DNA of 64,000 nucleotides, from contig JACAAK010000001.1 in assembly GCA_025093985.1 (NCBI GenBank), positions 2,232,001 to 2,296,000 of the forward strand, read 5' to 3'. The position numbers were made by a program, and so were the translations under genes. The stretch comes from Calvatia gigantea (Eukaryota > Basidiomycota > Agaricomycetes > Agaricales > Lycoperdaceae). A model generated the notes under the pieces. The model was not told where the DNA came from. It saw nothing but the letters and a program-made list of their open reading frames with translations, and did no database searches. This document shows, piece after piece, positions 21,073 to 33,000 of this stretch (position 1 is its first letter; the number at the start of each line of letters is the position of its first letter).

Positions 21073-24000
21073 TCAAAATTTCCAATCCGTTTCGGCCTCC
21101 ATGGCCCAAGGGACTAAGTAATTTGTCAGAAAACAGGCAAACGGATAAAATTCCCGGCTTACACTTTGTGATCAAAGTCTTCGAGAAAATCTTTTCGATG
21201 GGCACGTTGTGTATCTGACACCACGCTGCGGTAATCCTATGGGACCATAAGTAACCAAGCCACCAGAGCTAGAAGTCAATTACCGAGGGTCGAGGTAATT
21301 GATTTTACTAGGTGAAAAATCATTAGTCAATGTACCTAATACTCGGCGATCCCTAGCTAACCTCGTGCCCAGTGCAATCTCCTTGGTCTCATCCCGGTCG
21401 ATCATCTGCAATTTGAAGGCCTTGACCTTGTCGGTGAGTTTGTCAACCATTTCCTCAATCTTCTCCGTGGATTTTTCGCGCTTAAGATTCGCCTTCTGAG
21501 TACCGCGTTCTTTGGCAAGCCGCTTGAAATCATCTTTGATCGCCGCCAAGCGTTCCTTGAGAACGGCTTCATCATGGGGTTTCTTGCCCTCTTCAACAAG
21601 CTTCTCGTTGTCACGAGCGAATTTCTTTTCAGCCTTTTCAATTTCTTTCTCTTTGAGCTGCTCTTCATGCGCGGCTATCCAGTCGTCATCGAGGTCGGAC
21701 TCATCGTTCGCATATTTTTTATTCTTCTTGTACTTGGGATCGATCGCGAACAACGCATGACGGAGTTTCATACGCTCGTATTTCAACGCGCGATACTGCA
21801 CTCAAGTTGGTAAACGGATCTGCGTTAAGACTGGCAAACAGACCTTATTCTTCATCCTTTCCATGGACTGGTCATGCGTCTTGGGTGCAGTTCTCTGATG
21901 GTTGCACAGAATGGCGACTTCCCGATTGGCTCGATTATAGGCGTTTAACTTCTCTTGAAGCGTCGCGTTTGCAAGTTGTTGCTCGTCAAGCAGCCGTTGG
22001 AACGTTATCGAAGCGTTGAAAGTACGGAAGACCTTCGCTGTCAACCCCTTCATCTCATTGTTGAGGTGTTTATTCAACGAGCTCGTCTAGTCTCGGATCA
22101 GCAATGCCTCCTTATGACTTTAGCAACGGGGAACTCTTACGTTCACTCGGTCGAAAAGGCTATCATCATCGTTCTTGTTCTCCTTAAAGATCCGAATGTT
22201 CTTAAACACTTGTGGCTCCACCCGCACTTTGTTATAGTAGCGGATAGAATCTTTACCAAGGAAGTCGAAGATGATGTAGTCTGGAGCTTCTAATGTCACA
22301 TGCTCACAACGCAAGGAGCAACAGCCTACAGTGTCGGCTTCATCCTCGCCCTTCTCGTTTCCAGCTCGAAGAGCCAACTTGTCAATGAAGTACATTGCTG
22401 TGGCACGCTGTCGATCGGCCATGACTTTGGACTTAAGGTCGCTGGAATAATTGAGACGGATGCGATCGACATGTTTCTAACAAAAACAATTAGGGATTAA
22501 ATGTTGGGATGTATAAAAGAACCGAAGCTCACCGTCAGTTCACGAGCTTTTTCAAACTTCTGCATGTCACTTTGTCCTTTGAGTGAACTGCCAGCAGCAA
22601 GAAAGACATATTTGTGGTTTCCATTGATGTTCTCCGTCCAATTCGCCAACCAGGTGACGGTATTGTCATGTTGGATCGCTTTCCACTTCCCAGGAACGTT
22701 GGGTACAGGTATTGGTGCATCTTTGCCGATATTGAGGGTGATGTCTTCAGGCCTCACTCGTAACTAATGAGAGGTCAGCAGTGTCCATATACAAAAGTCA
22801 TGATCCGTCCGACCTTTAACGCGCCTTTCTTGGGATGTTCACCACGTCCCCGAAAGAGACCTGGAGGTTCAACCCTGAAGTTGCCGACTTTCTCTTTGCG
22901 GCCGTCAAGTAAACAATAAGTGTACTTGGCTTCCATCTCCTCTTTGGCCTTTTTAGCTGCCTTTTTCTCTTCCGCAGTCATAGCCTTCTTCTTCGCCTTT
23001 TCCGCCTCGAAGTACTCGAACATAGGACGGAAGTCGCAGGATTCAAAATTGATGATTTTGGTACCATCACGCTAGTAGCCAAATGAGTGACAAATAACGA
23101 GTCACTGGGTGATACATACTGGGGGATGGTCCTTCAATAGCCTTTTAAAGTCTTCAAAGAAGTTCTTATTGAACACTGCATCTTCTGCGTGAGGTGTCTC
23201 CAGCATTGCAGCATAGAAACCCGCTACCTCCTCGGCTTCGGGGAGGAGGTCAATGGGTTTTCCTGAGAGGCGTTAGAAGATTTGAATATGCAAGATATAT
23301 TCTGCAGCACACCGTTGTACTTCATCTTGACGTGGGATGGAAGGGTTTCATAGGGCGGCGGGAACAAGACACCGCTGTGCTCCAAGATATTCCATTTCAC
23401 TGACCCGTCGTTCTCTGGGTTCTGCTCCCACCACCTGAAAATCTCCTCCTCTTCTTCATCCTTCTTGCTTCTGCTCTTCGTAGGCGATGTATCTTCTCCC
23501 TCCTTCTTTGCCTTGTTTCGTCTCTTACTTTTCGTCGCGCCTGAGCCGTCGGATTCTTCTTTGATAGGTTTGGCACGACCGTTGATCACTGCCTTCTTCG
23601 AAATAGGTTTATCATCGTCGGATGAATTATTGTCGCCAATTTCGACCTTGGCTTGTCGTGCCTTCCCATTCGCCCTCTTGGCCATAAGGACCTTGTCATC
23701 ATCAGAGGACTCGGAGGCATCGCTCTCCCGCTTCGCCTTCTTCTTGGGAGGTCTAGCGCTGGCGGGACGTGGTTTAGTCGGACCGCCTTTCCCGTTCTCC
23801 TTTCTGGATGAAGATTTGGCAGACTTTACTGGCGAAGATGCAAGGGGAATATCATCATCGCTTGAGGGTGAGTTGGAAACAGCAGCTTTCTTCCGCTTTC
23901 TGGGAGGGGACGCCTTTCCGTGTTTCTGTGCGGCCTGCGACGTCAGCAAGCGCAAGATCAGCGCCAAGTAGATCTGGCTCAGAATGGCTCCAACTTACCA

Positions 24001-24154
24001 AAGGCTGGTCGCCATCTTCGCTCATATCAAAGTCCTCTTCCCTTTTAACGTGTCCATTCACCCTGGGCGTACCCGTGTAGTTCTTGCCATTTGGTATGGA
24101 TTTTGCCGCGAGTGGCCGATCATCGTCGGAGGACATGGCTGAGTCGGTAGACAT
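21073..24154 (-). CDS. TOP1: DNA topoisomerase I (type IB)
   Basis: Nuclear enzyme relaxing supercoils by transient single-strand breaks. Roughly 900 residues. The N-terminus is disordered, acidic and lysine-rich, with repeated SSDDD-type motifs. The core starts near [17 protein letters not shown] and continues with [14 protein letters not shown] just upstream, [92 protein letters not shown], a charged linker, and the active-site Tyr in SKINYLDPR. The last exons add [20 protein letters not shown] and [13 protein letters not shown] before the TGA at 21073-21075, matching the family's usual end. The start is the ATG at 24152-24154. It is divergent with the NDUFB3-like gene. Confidence 0.96.
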
Positions 24155-24463
24155 TTGGAGAACTCTGAAGGAGAGTTGATATAGAAGTTGAAAAGAGCGT
24201 ACAAGGCAGTATATACAGGACAGAGATTAGGTCGGTCGGGTATGGGGGAACCAGAAACAAGTTGGCGTTCCAGATGTTCATCAAACGCCTAAGTCCCACA
24301 GACCGGCCCTAAATTGCCAGGTCACGACTCTTGTTACTTACCCCCACTGAGCCGTTCTAGAGTGAACACAAGCCCCGTACTGCCTTGGTAAGTCGCTCTC
24401 AGTCGATCTGTCTCTGCTTTGATTTCCCAATGTTGGACACCATTACAGCATTACAGTATTATA
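24155..24463. promoter_or_regulatory. Divergent promoter region, TOP1 / NDUFB3
   Basis: 309 bases between divergent ATGs. AT- and CT-rich in parts; no specific element recognised. Confidence 0.45.
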
Positions 24464-24661
24464 ATGGCCAACCTTCCGCTTTTTAGAGACCCATGGGCAA
24501 AACGAGAAGCCTGGCGCCACAGTCGCATCTTCCAGCAACGCGTGATGTTCCGAAGCGCCTTTCCCGGGTTTGGCATCGCTGTCGTTGCTTTCTCTGCCTA
24601 TGTCCTTGCGGACAACTTCATCTTCAGCGCTGCACCCAATGACCACAGCAAACATCATTAG
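24464..24661 (+). CDS. NDUFB3: Complex I accessory subunit NDUFB3/B12-like
   Basis: A 65-residue single-exon gene. The protein begins MANLPLFRDPWAKREAWRHS, with the DPWAxREAWR motif of the B12 subunit of mitochondrial NADH:ubiquinone oxidoreductase. One membrane helix follows (FGIAVVAFSAYVLADNFIF), then a short His-rich end. Length and layout match the family in fungi, where these subunits sit in the distal membrane arm. The frame is open upstream to a TTG at 24419, but the ATG at 24464 is the only plausible start. Confidence is limited by the small size. Confidence 0.82.
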   Translation: MANLPLFRDPWAKREAWRHSRIFQQRVMFRSAFPGFGIAVVAFSAYVLADNFIFSAAPNDHSKHH

Positions 24662-26003
24662 ATTGTAAGCTTGTTCCTTGCTTGGCTTGTTGAACCAGAC
24701 TTACCATTAAACATCTCCCTAGCCCCACGCCCACATGGACCGTTCGTCAATGACAAATGTGTTCTGTGAGAGAACAAACTAGTAGAACTCTGTCTCATCA
24801 CGAACGTGATACCTCATTATTATACAAGCCTTGGTGGGCCCACCAGTGCCAACTTCTTGTCGGCGGGCGCAGCGTTCGTGGAATACAAGTCCACCAAATC
24901 CCACTCAACTAAGATTGGTCTTGCGGAAAGATTTTAACAAGGGAACAAGCACCCCTTTGGATTTCCTTTACCCTGCCGACCCTCAGGGGAATTGCTGCGT
25001 GGGGTTGATATCTCAAGATTTTCCCTTTCGGGCTTTCCAACCTCCGCAGCGCTTGATCGAGCCAAGTAAATATCCTTGCCCCAGTCTCAAATTTCACAGG
25101 GTGTACCCACACATCACGTCCACATTTGGTAATTGAGGGACTTCTGGGGCTTGAGAAGCAAGCAGTAACTTTGTGATGGGAGATGAATAACTCTCTTCCT
25201 GTCCCATCACAACAAATCAAGACTATAGTCTGATATTAACCTTGGGCTTGAATCCGTGGTCATTCAGTTTCGGATTAAATATCAAATGACCGAAGGGACA
25301 TGGTAGCCAGAAGCGAGCGCATAAAACCAAATCAAGTGCGAGTGAACCAAGAGACTGGTCAGTGGCTTCACTATAAAAAAATTGGGAAGCGACTAATCAA
25401 GGCTATAATCCCATTGCGCCTCCGCCTGCAGGCCAAAGAGGTCACGATGGTTATGCGCCATGGCTGTAATCAACTACCATACTTATCCTCTCAGCTACGT
25501 CGCACTGCTGAGCTGACGGCTGCTGACGGTAGTATTTGAATTCGGGACCAAAGCCCAAACGAGTCCGAAGTATCCAGGGTGCAATACCATGAGGCTGCTT
25601 CAAGTTGATCACCGATTAGCTTGGTTTGCTAACCGCTTCTGATCAGTTGATTCTCCATCAAATCTCGATTTTAGAGGTGCAGGTAAGTTGAATCCCAGCT
25701 AGATTTTCCCTGGTGGGATTCTGTTTGAGGGCGCTCGCTTCCCCTGCCCGATCCAAGTCACTAGAGAGATTCGCCAGGTGGGCATAGTCCGAAATTTTCA
25801 AGATGACCAAGACATCATCCGGTGTAAGTACGTAGAATCCGCCTCAAGGCAACAAGTAACTCGTCACCAGAAGCCAGTCCTTCTTTGCCTGCATCTAGGC
25901 ACATGATCCTGAATCGTCCATTATAGTTGGATAAATTCACTTATGTATAAATTCCGTTCCACTCTGGGGTGCCGCCATTGCCAACTCTCCCCTTCCCGCC
26001 TCA
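24662..26003. other. 1.3 kb gap without a recognisable gene
   Basis: I see no coding region I can support. The longest frame (minus 24909-25220) begins with a TTG codon and shows no domain. The last part must hold the terpene cyclase promoter, with a TATA-like box at 25946-25952. Confidence 0.45.
25946..25952 (+). promoter_or_regulatory. TATA-like box of the terpene cyclase gene
   Basis: TATAAAT lies 58 bases upstream of the ATG at 26004, a distance compatible with a fungal TATA box. Placement rests on sequence and spacing only. Confidence 0.45.
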
Positions 26004-27801
26004 ATGTCCCTTTCTCAACAACCTTATACCGCTATCATCTTTGATCTAGGGGACGTTTTGTTTCAATGGTCCGCCGACACAAGAACTTCAATATCTCCCC
26101 GGACTCTTCGCTCCATCCTCAACTCCCCCACCTGGTTCGATTATGAACGCGGTCGCCTAAGCGAAATTGAATGTTATGATGTCGTGTCAAAGGAATTCGG
26201 CGTCACTCCTCAGGAGATTCGCCAGGCCTTCCAGGACGCACGGGATTCCCTTCAGGCCAATCACGACCTCATTGGTGTAATTCGCGAATTAAAGGTCCAA
26301 TCCAATGGTCATTTGCGAGTGTATGCTATGTCCAACATCTCTCTCCCTGATTGGGAGGTGCTACGCACGAAACCTGCGGACTGGTCAATATTTGACGACT
26401 GTCTTTACCTCTGGCGCGGCCGGGGAGCGCAAGCCGAACCTGGGGTTCTACCGCCACGTTATTACTACCACTGGGCTGCAGCCCCAGCAGACGATATTCA
26501 TTGATGATAAGCTCGAAAACGTGCTGTCTGCTCGGTCACTCGGCTTCACCGGGATTGTGTTCGACAGTCCGTCTTCAGTCAAACGCGCGCTTCGTAACCT
26601 CATTGGAGATCCCGTCCAACGCGGGCGCGCTTTTTTGAATGACAACGCCGGCAAGCTTGAGTCTGTTACGAGGGCTACATCACAACATGAAGCAGTAGTT
26701 GTTCAGGAGAATTTTGCCCAACTTCTCATCCTCGAGGCAACTGGTGATAGGTAAAGTTTTGATCAACCCATCAACCGGTGCCGTCATGGCTAATCACTAT
26801 TGTCCTAGAAAATTTGTCAATCTTTTTGAGCACCCCAGAACATGGAACTTCTTTCAAGGTAAGGCTTGGTAATAGACTTGTCATCCCCGCTTCAACCGAG
26901 ACTCATTCATCCCGTTTGGTCGCAGGGAAGGGCCAACTTACAACAGAAGAATTCCCTTTTGATCTCGACACCACATCTCTGGGCCTGACTATCCTGAAAC
27001 GTGATAAGGACACGGCTAATTCAGTCATGGACGAGATGCTGGAATATGTCGACCATGACGGCATTATTCAGGTATGTATCATGTGATCGTTACTTTCCAG
27101 AAAAAAGGACCCTGGTTGATTTTATCTCCTAGACTTACTTTGACCATCGCCGGCCTCGTTTCGACCCTGTGGTCTGTGTCAATGCCTTAAGCCTCTTTTA
27201 CGCCTATGGCCGTGGAGTACAACTACAACGAACACTTAGTTGGGTACACGAGGTTCTACTAAATCGCGCCTACCTGGACGGTACTCGCTACTATGAAACG
27301 GCCGAATGCTTCCTTTATTTCCTCAGCCGGCTTCTTTCAACCTCGGGCGATCCAGATCTTCACGCTTTTCTCAAACCCCTTCTCAAAGAACGGGTACAAG
27401 AGCGGATAGGAGCGGATGGTGATTCGCTAGCTCTTGCCATGCGAATCCTCGTCTGCGATTTTGTCGGAGTCCGTGACGAGGTGGATCTGCGCATACTGCT
27501 TACATTGCAGTGTGAAGATGGGGGATGGGAGGTCGGGTGGATGTACAAGTACGGATCGTCCGGGATCTGTATTGGGAACCGCGGGCTCGCCACCGCCCTC
27601 GCGGTCAAGGCCGTAGAAGCGATGTCTCAACCTGTACTCAAGTTCTGCGAGTTGCCTATAACGCCCGCTTCGGTTAGTCCAACAAGTCCGAAACGTTCGT
27701 CATTCTTGAGCATGCGGCCGCGTAGTGGATCGTTCAAGAACTCGCTGCAGTGGCTCCTACATGGGACAAAGTTGCGCAAGTCGGTCGAGATTGGAAGCTG
27801 A
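26004..27801 (+). CDS. HAD-like/class II terpene cyclase, apparent frameshift
   Basis: Two-part protein: an N-terminal haloacid-dehalogenase-like phosphatase domain and a C-terminal alpha-helical class II terpene cyclase domain. This is the layout of the fungal drimane-type sesquiterpene synthases (AstC, DrtB, AncC), which cyclise farnesyl diphosphate by protonation and can remove phosphate. The HAD part has IIFDLGDVLFQW with the nucleophile Asp, YAMSNIS, GERKPNLGFYRHV and TIFIDDKLENV. The cyclase part has the acid motif DLDTT in EEFPFDLDTTSLGLTIL, then FDHRRPRFDPVVCVNALSLF. Introns follow GDR, FFQG and GIIQ. The HAD domain is split between two frames: a single extra T at 26400 separates SIFDD from VFTSGAAGERKPN. 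Apart from this the gene looks intact. The tail is Ser/Pro-rich. The exact product is unknown. Confidence 0.85.
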
Positions 27802-28081
27802 ATGACAAGGGATGTACAATGAATGGAAGGATGACTTTTAACGGTCTAACGCCAAGAAACAAAATGATGTGTTTTGCTCTCTTGTACTCTCGTAATGCTT
27901 TCCTCATATTTATTATATGTAGCCAGTCCATTCCCTATTGCTGTTCCGTCGCTTCTGGCGACTGTGTGTACTTATTCTATTTTTTCCGTAATCTAGGCAG
28001 AGCTCTGGGCCATATGTACCTACATAAAGACCACTATGTGTATAAGCACGAGATGGGTATCAATTGTGGGGGTTGAGGGAC

Positions 28082-30233
28082 TCATCCACACAAATAACGA
28101 CGATATACGGCGTTGTTTGTTTCTTCTACATAAGAGTAGTCTAGTTTTTCAAGATAGGCATCAAAGGCCGGATAGTCAGAAGGCGGAACCTGTACTCCCG
28201 CAAGAACCTTGCCAAGATCTATTTCAAAGAAGGGCCGAGAAAATTTTCGTTAGTTTCAGCACTCTGGTTCTTCGGACCGAACTCACCTCCACCGTGATTT
28301 CGGTAATGGAATAGGGAAATATTCCATCCTTGGTGCAGACCTGTGAGAAACTTTCGCAGAGCTCCAGGCCGCTCCGGAAAAGCTTTATCCACGGATCCCA
28401 TCAGTACCAGCACGAGGTAAACATATATTGTTGGAGAAGAAGATAAGAAGTGAATGTAACATACCAAATCGAAATACGCGTTCATTTGGCACACACTGGC
28501 GACCGCCAATCATATACCGGGCATGACTCTTAGCAAGTTCATCGTCACTGATGTCAAAACCTTTCATATCCTGCGCCTCGAGGGCCGCTAGAATCTGGTG
28601 GACCTCAGCCGTCCTATTTGGGGATTCAAGCTTGAACGACAGGAGAACATGGGCTCGATCTCCATCCCCGGACAGATTATAGCGGTAAATGAATTCCGTA
28701 ACTGCGCGTGGATGGATGAGTGAATGAAGCGCGACGAAACTGTAAAATAGTGGGGGTGAGGAACAAGACCGGGGGTTATCGGTTATCAAAAGTTTACTTA
28801 CCTTCCCGGCTTCTCGGGGATGTCAACGCTCAAGAGAGCTTCTCGACCTTCACCGAGCTCTGCACGTTCTGCCACGAAACGAAGACGATCGAAGTTCATG
28901 TTTGCTCCACTGACAACCGCCACGAATTTTCTCTTGGCGCCAACAAGGTTATTTTGGACGATATATCGTTTCAGGCCCGCGAGCGCGAGAGCACCGGCTG
29001 GTTCAGTTACGGAACGTGTTTCTAAGAAGAAAAGAAAACGAGAATTATCAATAAGTAGACCAACGGACAGCGACATGCTTGCGGGATAGACTCACCTTCA
29101 AAGATATCCTTGATAGCCGCACAGATCTCATCATTATCGACAATAGTGATTTCGTCGAGAAGTTGCTTGCATATTCTAAAAGGTTCTTCGCCTACAATCT
29201 TAACTGCGGTACCGTCACTGAAGGGACCGACTTCACGCAAGGTCACACGTTCGCCCTTCTCGATACTGCGTGCCATTGCATCGCCGTCTACTGTCTCGAC
29301 ACCGATAACTTTTGTTGTGGGACTTCCGATACGTTTAACATATTCTGAGATTCCAGCGACGAGACCTCCGCCGCCGACTGCACCAAAGATGGCGTCGAGT
29401 TGATCTGAATGGGGGACCTGCTTGAGAATCTCCATGCCCACGGTCCCTTGGCCCGCTATCACAAGAGGGTCGTCGTAAGGTGGCACGAAGGCGAGGCCAT
29501 GGGCCTTGGCAAGGCGAGCACATTCTGCTTTTGCCTCGTCGAAATCGTCTCCATGAAGGACAACTTTGGCGCCTAATCGTGCGACATTACGAACTTTGAT
29601 CGTGGGTGTGCCTTTGGGCATCACGATAGTGCATGGAATTCCTAACCGAGTGCCTGAGAGGGCGACACCTTGGGCATGGTTTCCTGTAGACAACAAGGAA
29701 GGATCATAAGCAAGGGGGATTCTATGTTTATAGGGGAGGAAAGGAGCAAATGGAATCCCCGTGTCAAGTCACGCACACTGACCCGCACTGCAAGTCACGA
29801 CCCCTTTCCATCTCTCTTCACTATCGAGACTAGCCATGAAATTGTATGCCCCACGGATTTTGAAGCTAAAGACCTCCTGAAGGTCCTCGCGTTTGAGCCA
29901 GATTTCGTTGCCTAGTTTTGCGCTGAGGTTGGTTGCGAGGACGAGTGGGGTTTCTTTTAGGATTTCATATACTTTGGCGGTCAGGATCAATCTAAGGTAA
30001 TCTGGGGTGTTGCATGGTAGGAGATGGTGTTGTGCGAGACGAGGATATGAGAGGGGTTCTGGAGCATGAGAGGAGTATTCTATAGTTGCGGAGGGTGCCA
30101 TGAGTGGTAGAGGTATCGAATTGCGGGAGGACGAATTGAAATTCCTGACTCGGGTGAGGAGGACGGCACTTGCCGGATTAGGCCGTCTTGTCCGATGAAT
30201 GGCAGCCATCGTCCGAAGAATCACCAACGTCAT
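28082..30233 (-). CDS. ILV1: Threonine deaminase, mitochondrial
   Basis: PLP enzyme converting threonine to 2-oxobutyrate, the first step of isoleucine synthesis. Roughly 600 residues. A basic, Ser/Arg-rich leader ([17 protein letters not shown]) fits a mitochondrial presequence; the second ATG at 30207-30209 is an alternative start. Catalytic domain: [20 protein letters not shown], the PLP lysine in [20 protein letters not shown] formed across an intron, [12 protein letters not shown] phosphate loop, and [10 protein letters not shown]. Two ACT-like regulatory regions follow, beginning [16 protein letters not shown] and [15 protein letters not shown], which bind isoleucine and valine in the family. 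The last exon ends with VYRRYLCG and TGA at 28082-28084. It faces the terpene cyclase gene tail-to-tail. Confidence 0.95.
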
Positions 30234-30822
30234 CGTGTACTTCCAGATAGTACTGGGGCGTCGGTACGGGTTGTGTAGGTCGTTTAGGATGGAGTCTAGT
30301 GCAGAATATGCGTGGGATATGGGTCTAAGATTCGGGAGAGATCCTGCGGGAGGGTGGTGCTGAATGAGGTTTTATGTGAGGCGGGAAGCGGGGATTCACA
30401 CACCCTGGACTGGGCGGATCTTGAGCCCTTGCCAGTTTTCTTCTGTGGAGGATTTGAATTTAGAACCATTACTGTATATAATGGGTAGCTTGAAGTTCCA
30501 TCCGAGACGCATTTGTCGTCGATATGATTAAGTGATGATGCAGCCTTGTGGTACACGGCGTTTTCTATGCTTGTTCTCTCCCAGCCAGAACCTGCGAACC
30601 CACATCCGATGACAGCGCTACATGCTGTCTCGATTGTCGACGCGACGCGGTCCTCGATGTGAGGAGAGCGTGATAGGGCGGGGAAGTGGGGGAGGGGGAG
30701 GGGAGAGAAGGGGGGATCACATGACAGATTTGAGGTTTGAGGACCGAAGAAGAGCGACCACACAGACTCTCAGCCGCCCTCATCATCATCACCAGCTCCC
30801 TCTCCCCATCCTCCCCCTCCCA
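30234..30822. promoter_or_regulatory. Divergent promoter region, ILV1 / PHD gene
   Basis: 589 bases between the ILV1 start and the chosen PHD-gene ATG. A strongly G-rich segment lies at 30676-30715 and a CT-rich leader just before 30823. The frame of the PHD gene is open upstream to 30622, so a longer N-terminus is formally possible, but the conserved part starts at 30823. Confidence 0.45.
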
Positions 30823-33000
30823 ATGGCACAGGCTGCAACTATGGGCCCTCCCCTATCTCCTCGAGAAATCCGTCGTTCAGGCCGTCGCTCGGCCCCCTCC
30901 GCCTCCACCAGTGCCTCCAAGTCCCCAGATTCAGACCTCCCCCCAAAACAGAAAGAAACCACACAGCGACCCTCTCAGTCTTCATCCGGTTCTGCTCGCA
31001 ACAAGCGCACCAAAGATGACCCTGACGAACACACAGACGATCGCAAGCATACCGCCTCAACGGCGCACCTGCCAAGCACTACCACTACTACCACCGCCAC
31101 CAGCTCTGCGGGCGGAAAAGGAAAACGCAAGAACAACAGGGAAAAAGATAAACACAGATTGAGTATCGACGTCAGTGCAGAAACTCTCCAGGAACCCCCA
31201 GATGACAAGTCTATCGAAGCCGTAGACGAGGAAGAACAAGGCGTCACCCGTTGTGTGTGTGGCAGCAATGGTGGGTTCCACTCCTCATCTCTCGCTTATC
31301 GCTACCCTCATTGCAATCTTAGGTGAGGACGAGGCCGATGCTGGCGAATTCATGGTTCAGTGCGAGACCTGCAAGGTCTGGCAGCATGGCCTCTGTATGG
31401 GTTTTGATTCAGAAGATCAGGTCCACGACGCCGACTACTACTGCGAACAATGTCGTCCTGAACTGCACGGAGAGCTACTCAAGTATGTCCATCTGCCCCG
31501 CCCCTGTCCGCCCCTTCATGACAATTCCTTCCTAGAAAGCTCGCCAAAAAAACCCGCCAGTCATCTACGGTCTCGCATGGCCCGGTCACATCGCGCATAT
31601 CCAGATCCCGTTCACCTGCTCACGTTTTTAAAAGGCCCTCTGGCAGGCGAAATACCATGAACAGTCGAGACGCCGCATTCGACGAGAGCCTCAAGGAGAT
31701 TATAGAGGCAACAGCTGCAGAGGCCGCTGCAGCACAAGAGAATATCGCTCAACAACAACCCCAGACAAATGGCGTCCACCCAGAGGTCGGAGAAGATGTC
31801 GAGGCTGGATCAAGTAATAGGAAGAAACGGAAAAGAACAGAAGACGATGCGTAAGTCTATTTCTGTTACTGCCTGGTTGTCAGTATTGACAGGTAGCTAG
31901 GTCAAGTAAAAAGCGCACTAGATCTGCCTCCAGCGCATCTGACCAGCAACCTCCCCCCATCCCTCGCCCCCCCACACCTCCTTTGAAAATAGCTTCTCAA
32001 TCTGCCGCACCGAATTCCAAGGCCAATACACGGACGAAGCGCAATTCCCGCAAAATCATCCCTGTGGCCAATGCGCCAGCAGCCCTTGACGGTGATGACA
32101 GTAAGAAGTTCACCCATTTCAGTTGCGTTTCAATTACTCACGTGATGTTTTCCAGCAACACAACCCGCTGCCACCACCACCACCACGAAACGACAAGGAG
32201 GTAACGCTCGGTCCAAGGGATCCGGTGGTGCCAAACGCCCACCTATCTCACACTCAAACTCTCATGGCAACAGCAGCATGGGACATGAACAAGCAACGTC
32301 ACGTAGAGGTCAATCCCACAATACGAACAGCCAGGGCAACTCTGCTCTGGAATCGTCACGCGCGTACCGGAATTCCCATGCATATGCCGTGTCGCAGCAA
32401 CCTCTATTCACGTCGTGGGGTCTCCCCGATTATCTGGCGCACCTCGAAGAGATGCTGCCGACTGTCACTCCACAACCGCTGGAAATTCAATCCGGTGGTG
32501 GAGGCGGAACAAGTGCCGGTGGGAGGGAAAGCTTGGAGATGACGGTGGAGCGGGGTGTCAAAGTCAAATGGCCAAGCAAACGGATGAGTGTTGGGGATAT
32601 GAACAAGAGAGTTCGGGCGCTGGTGGAATGGGTTGGACGGGAGCAAGCCAACGCACTTGATCGCGAGCGGCGGAGGGAGGCCTTGGAAGCTTCACTCAAA
32701 CTGGAACTGGAACTCTCAGGGAGGGAGGGCGCTACTCTCGGTGATGAGGCCGCGATGGCCGTTGATGGAGCAACAGCTGTCGCTTCCCAGGCTCCAGGTT
32801 TGGAGAAAAATGCAGCAGAATCTGAGCACGAATTATCTAGGGCCACTGCGCCCTCCCTGTGGAAAACTGCTGACGGCAAGCCAATGTCGACGATGAAGGT
32901 GATGGAAGAATTGATGGAAGAGCTAATCGGGTTCCAGGAGCGATTTGGTCCTGGTGCTAAAGTTAGAGAAAGGGAGAGGCGGTTAGCGATTACTAGTTAA
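30823..33000 (+). CDS. CTI6: PHD-finger protein, Cti6-like
   Basis: Nuclear chromatin reader resembling Cti6, a subunit of the Rpd3L histone deacetylase complex. Roughly 650 residues in about five exons. The N-terminus is PREIRRSGRRSAPS, followed by low-complexity Ser/Thr sequence. The PHD finger is split by the first intron: TRCVCGSNG, then EDEADAGEFMVQCETCKVWQ.. with HGLCMGFDSE and YYCEQC, which supplies a C4HC3 zinc site. Basic stretches (SNRKKRKRTEDD, SSKKRTRSASS) could be nuclear signals. The C-terminal third contains SWGLPDYLAHLEEMLP and a charged helical region with KVKWPSKRMSVGDMNKRVR. Naming as Cti6 rests on the PHD context and layout, not on an alignment. Confidence 0.82.

Noticed and set aside
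24909..25220. Possible gene in the gap before the terpene cyclase
   Set aside because: The frame starts at TTG and has no domain or splice support.
26305..26754. A separate short gene in the second frame of the HAD domain
   Set aside because: It continues the same HAD domain motifs after one base shift; the upstream frame lacks these and the downstream frame has no own start context.
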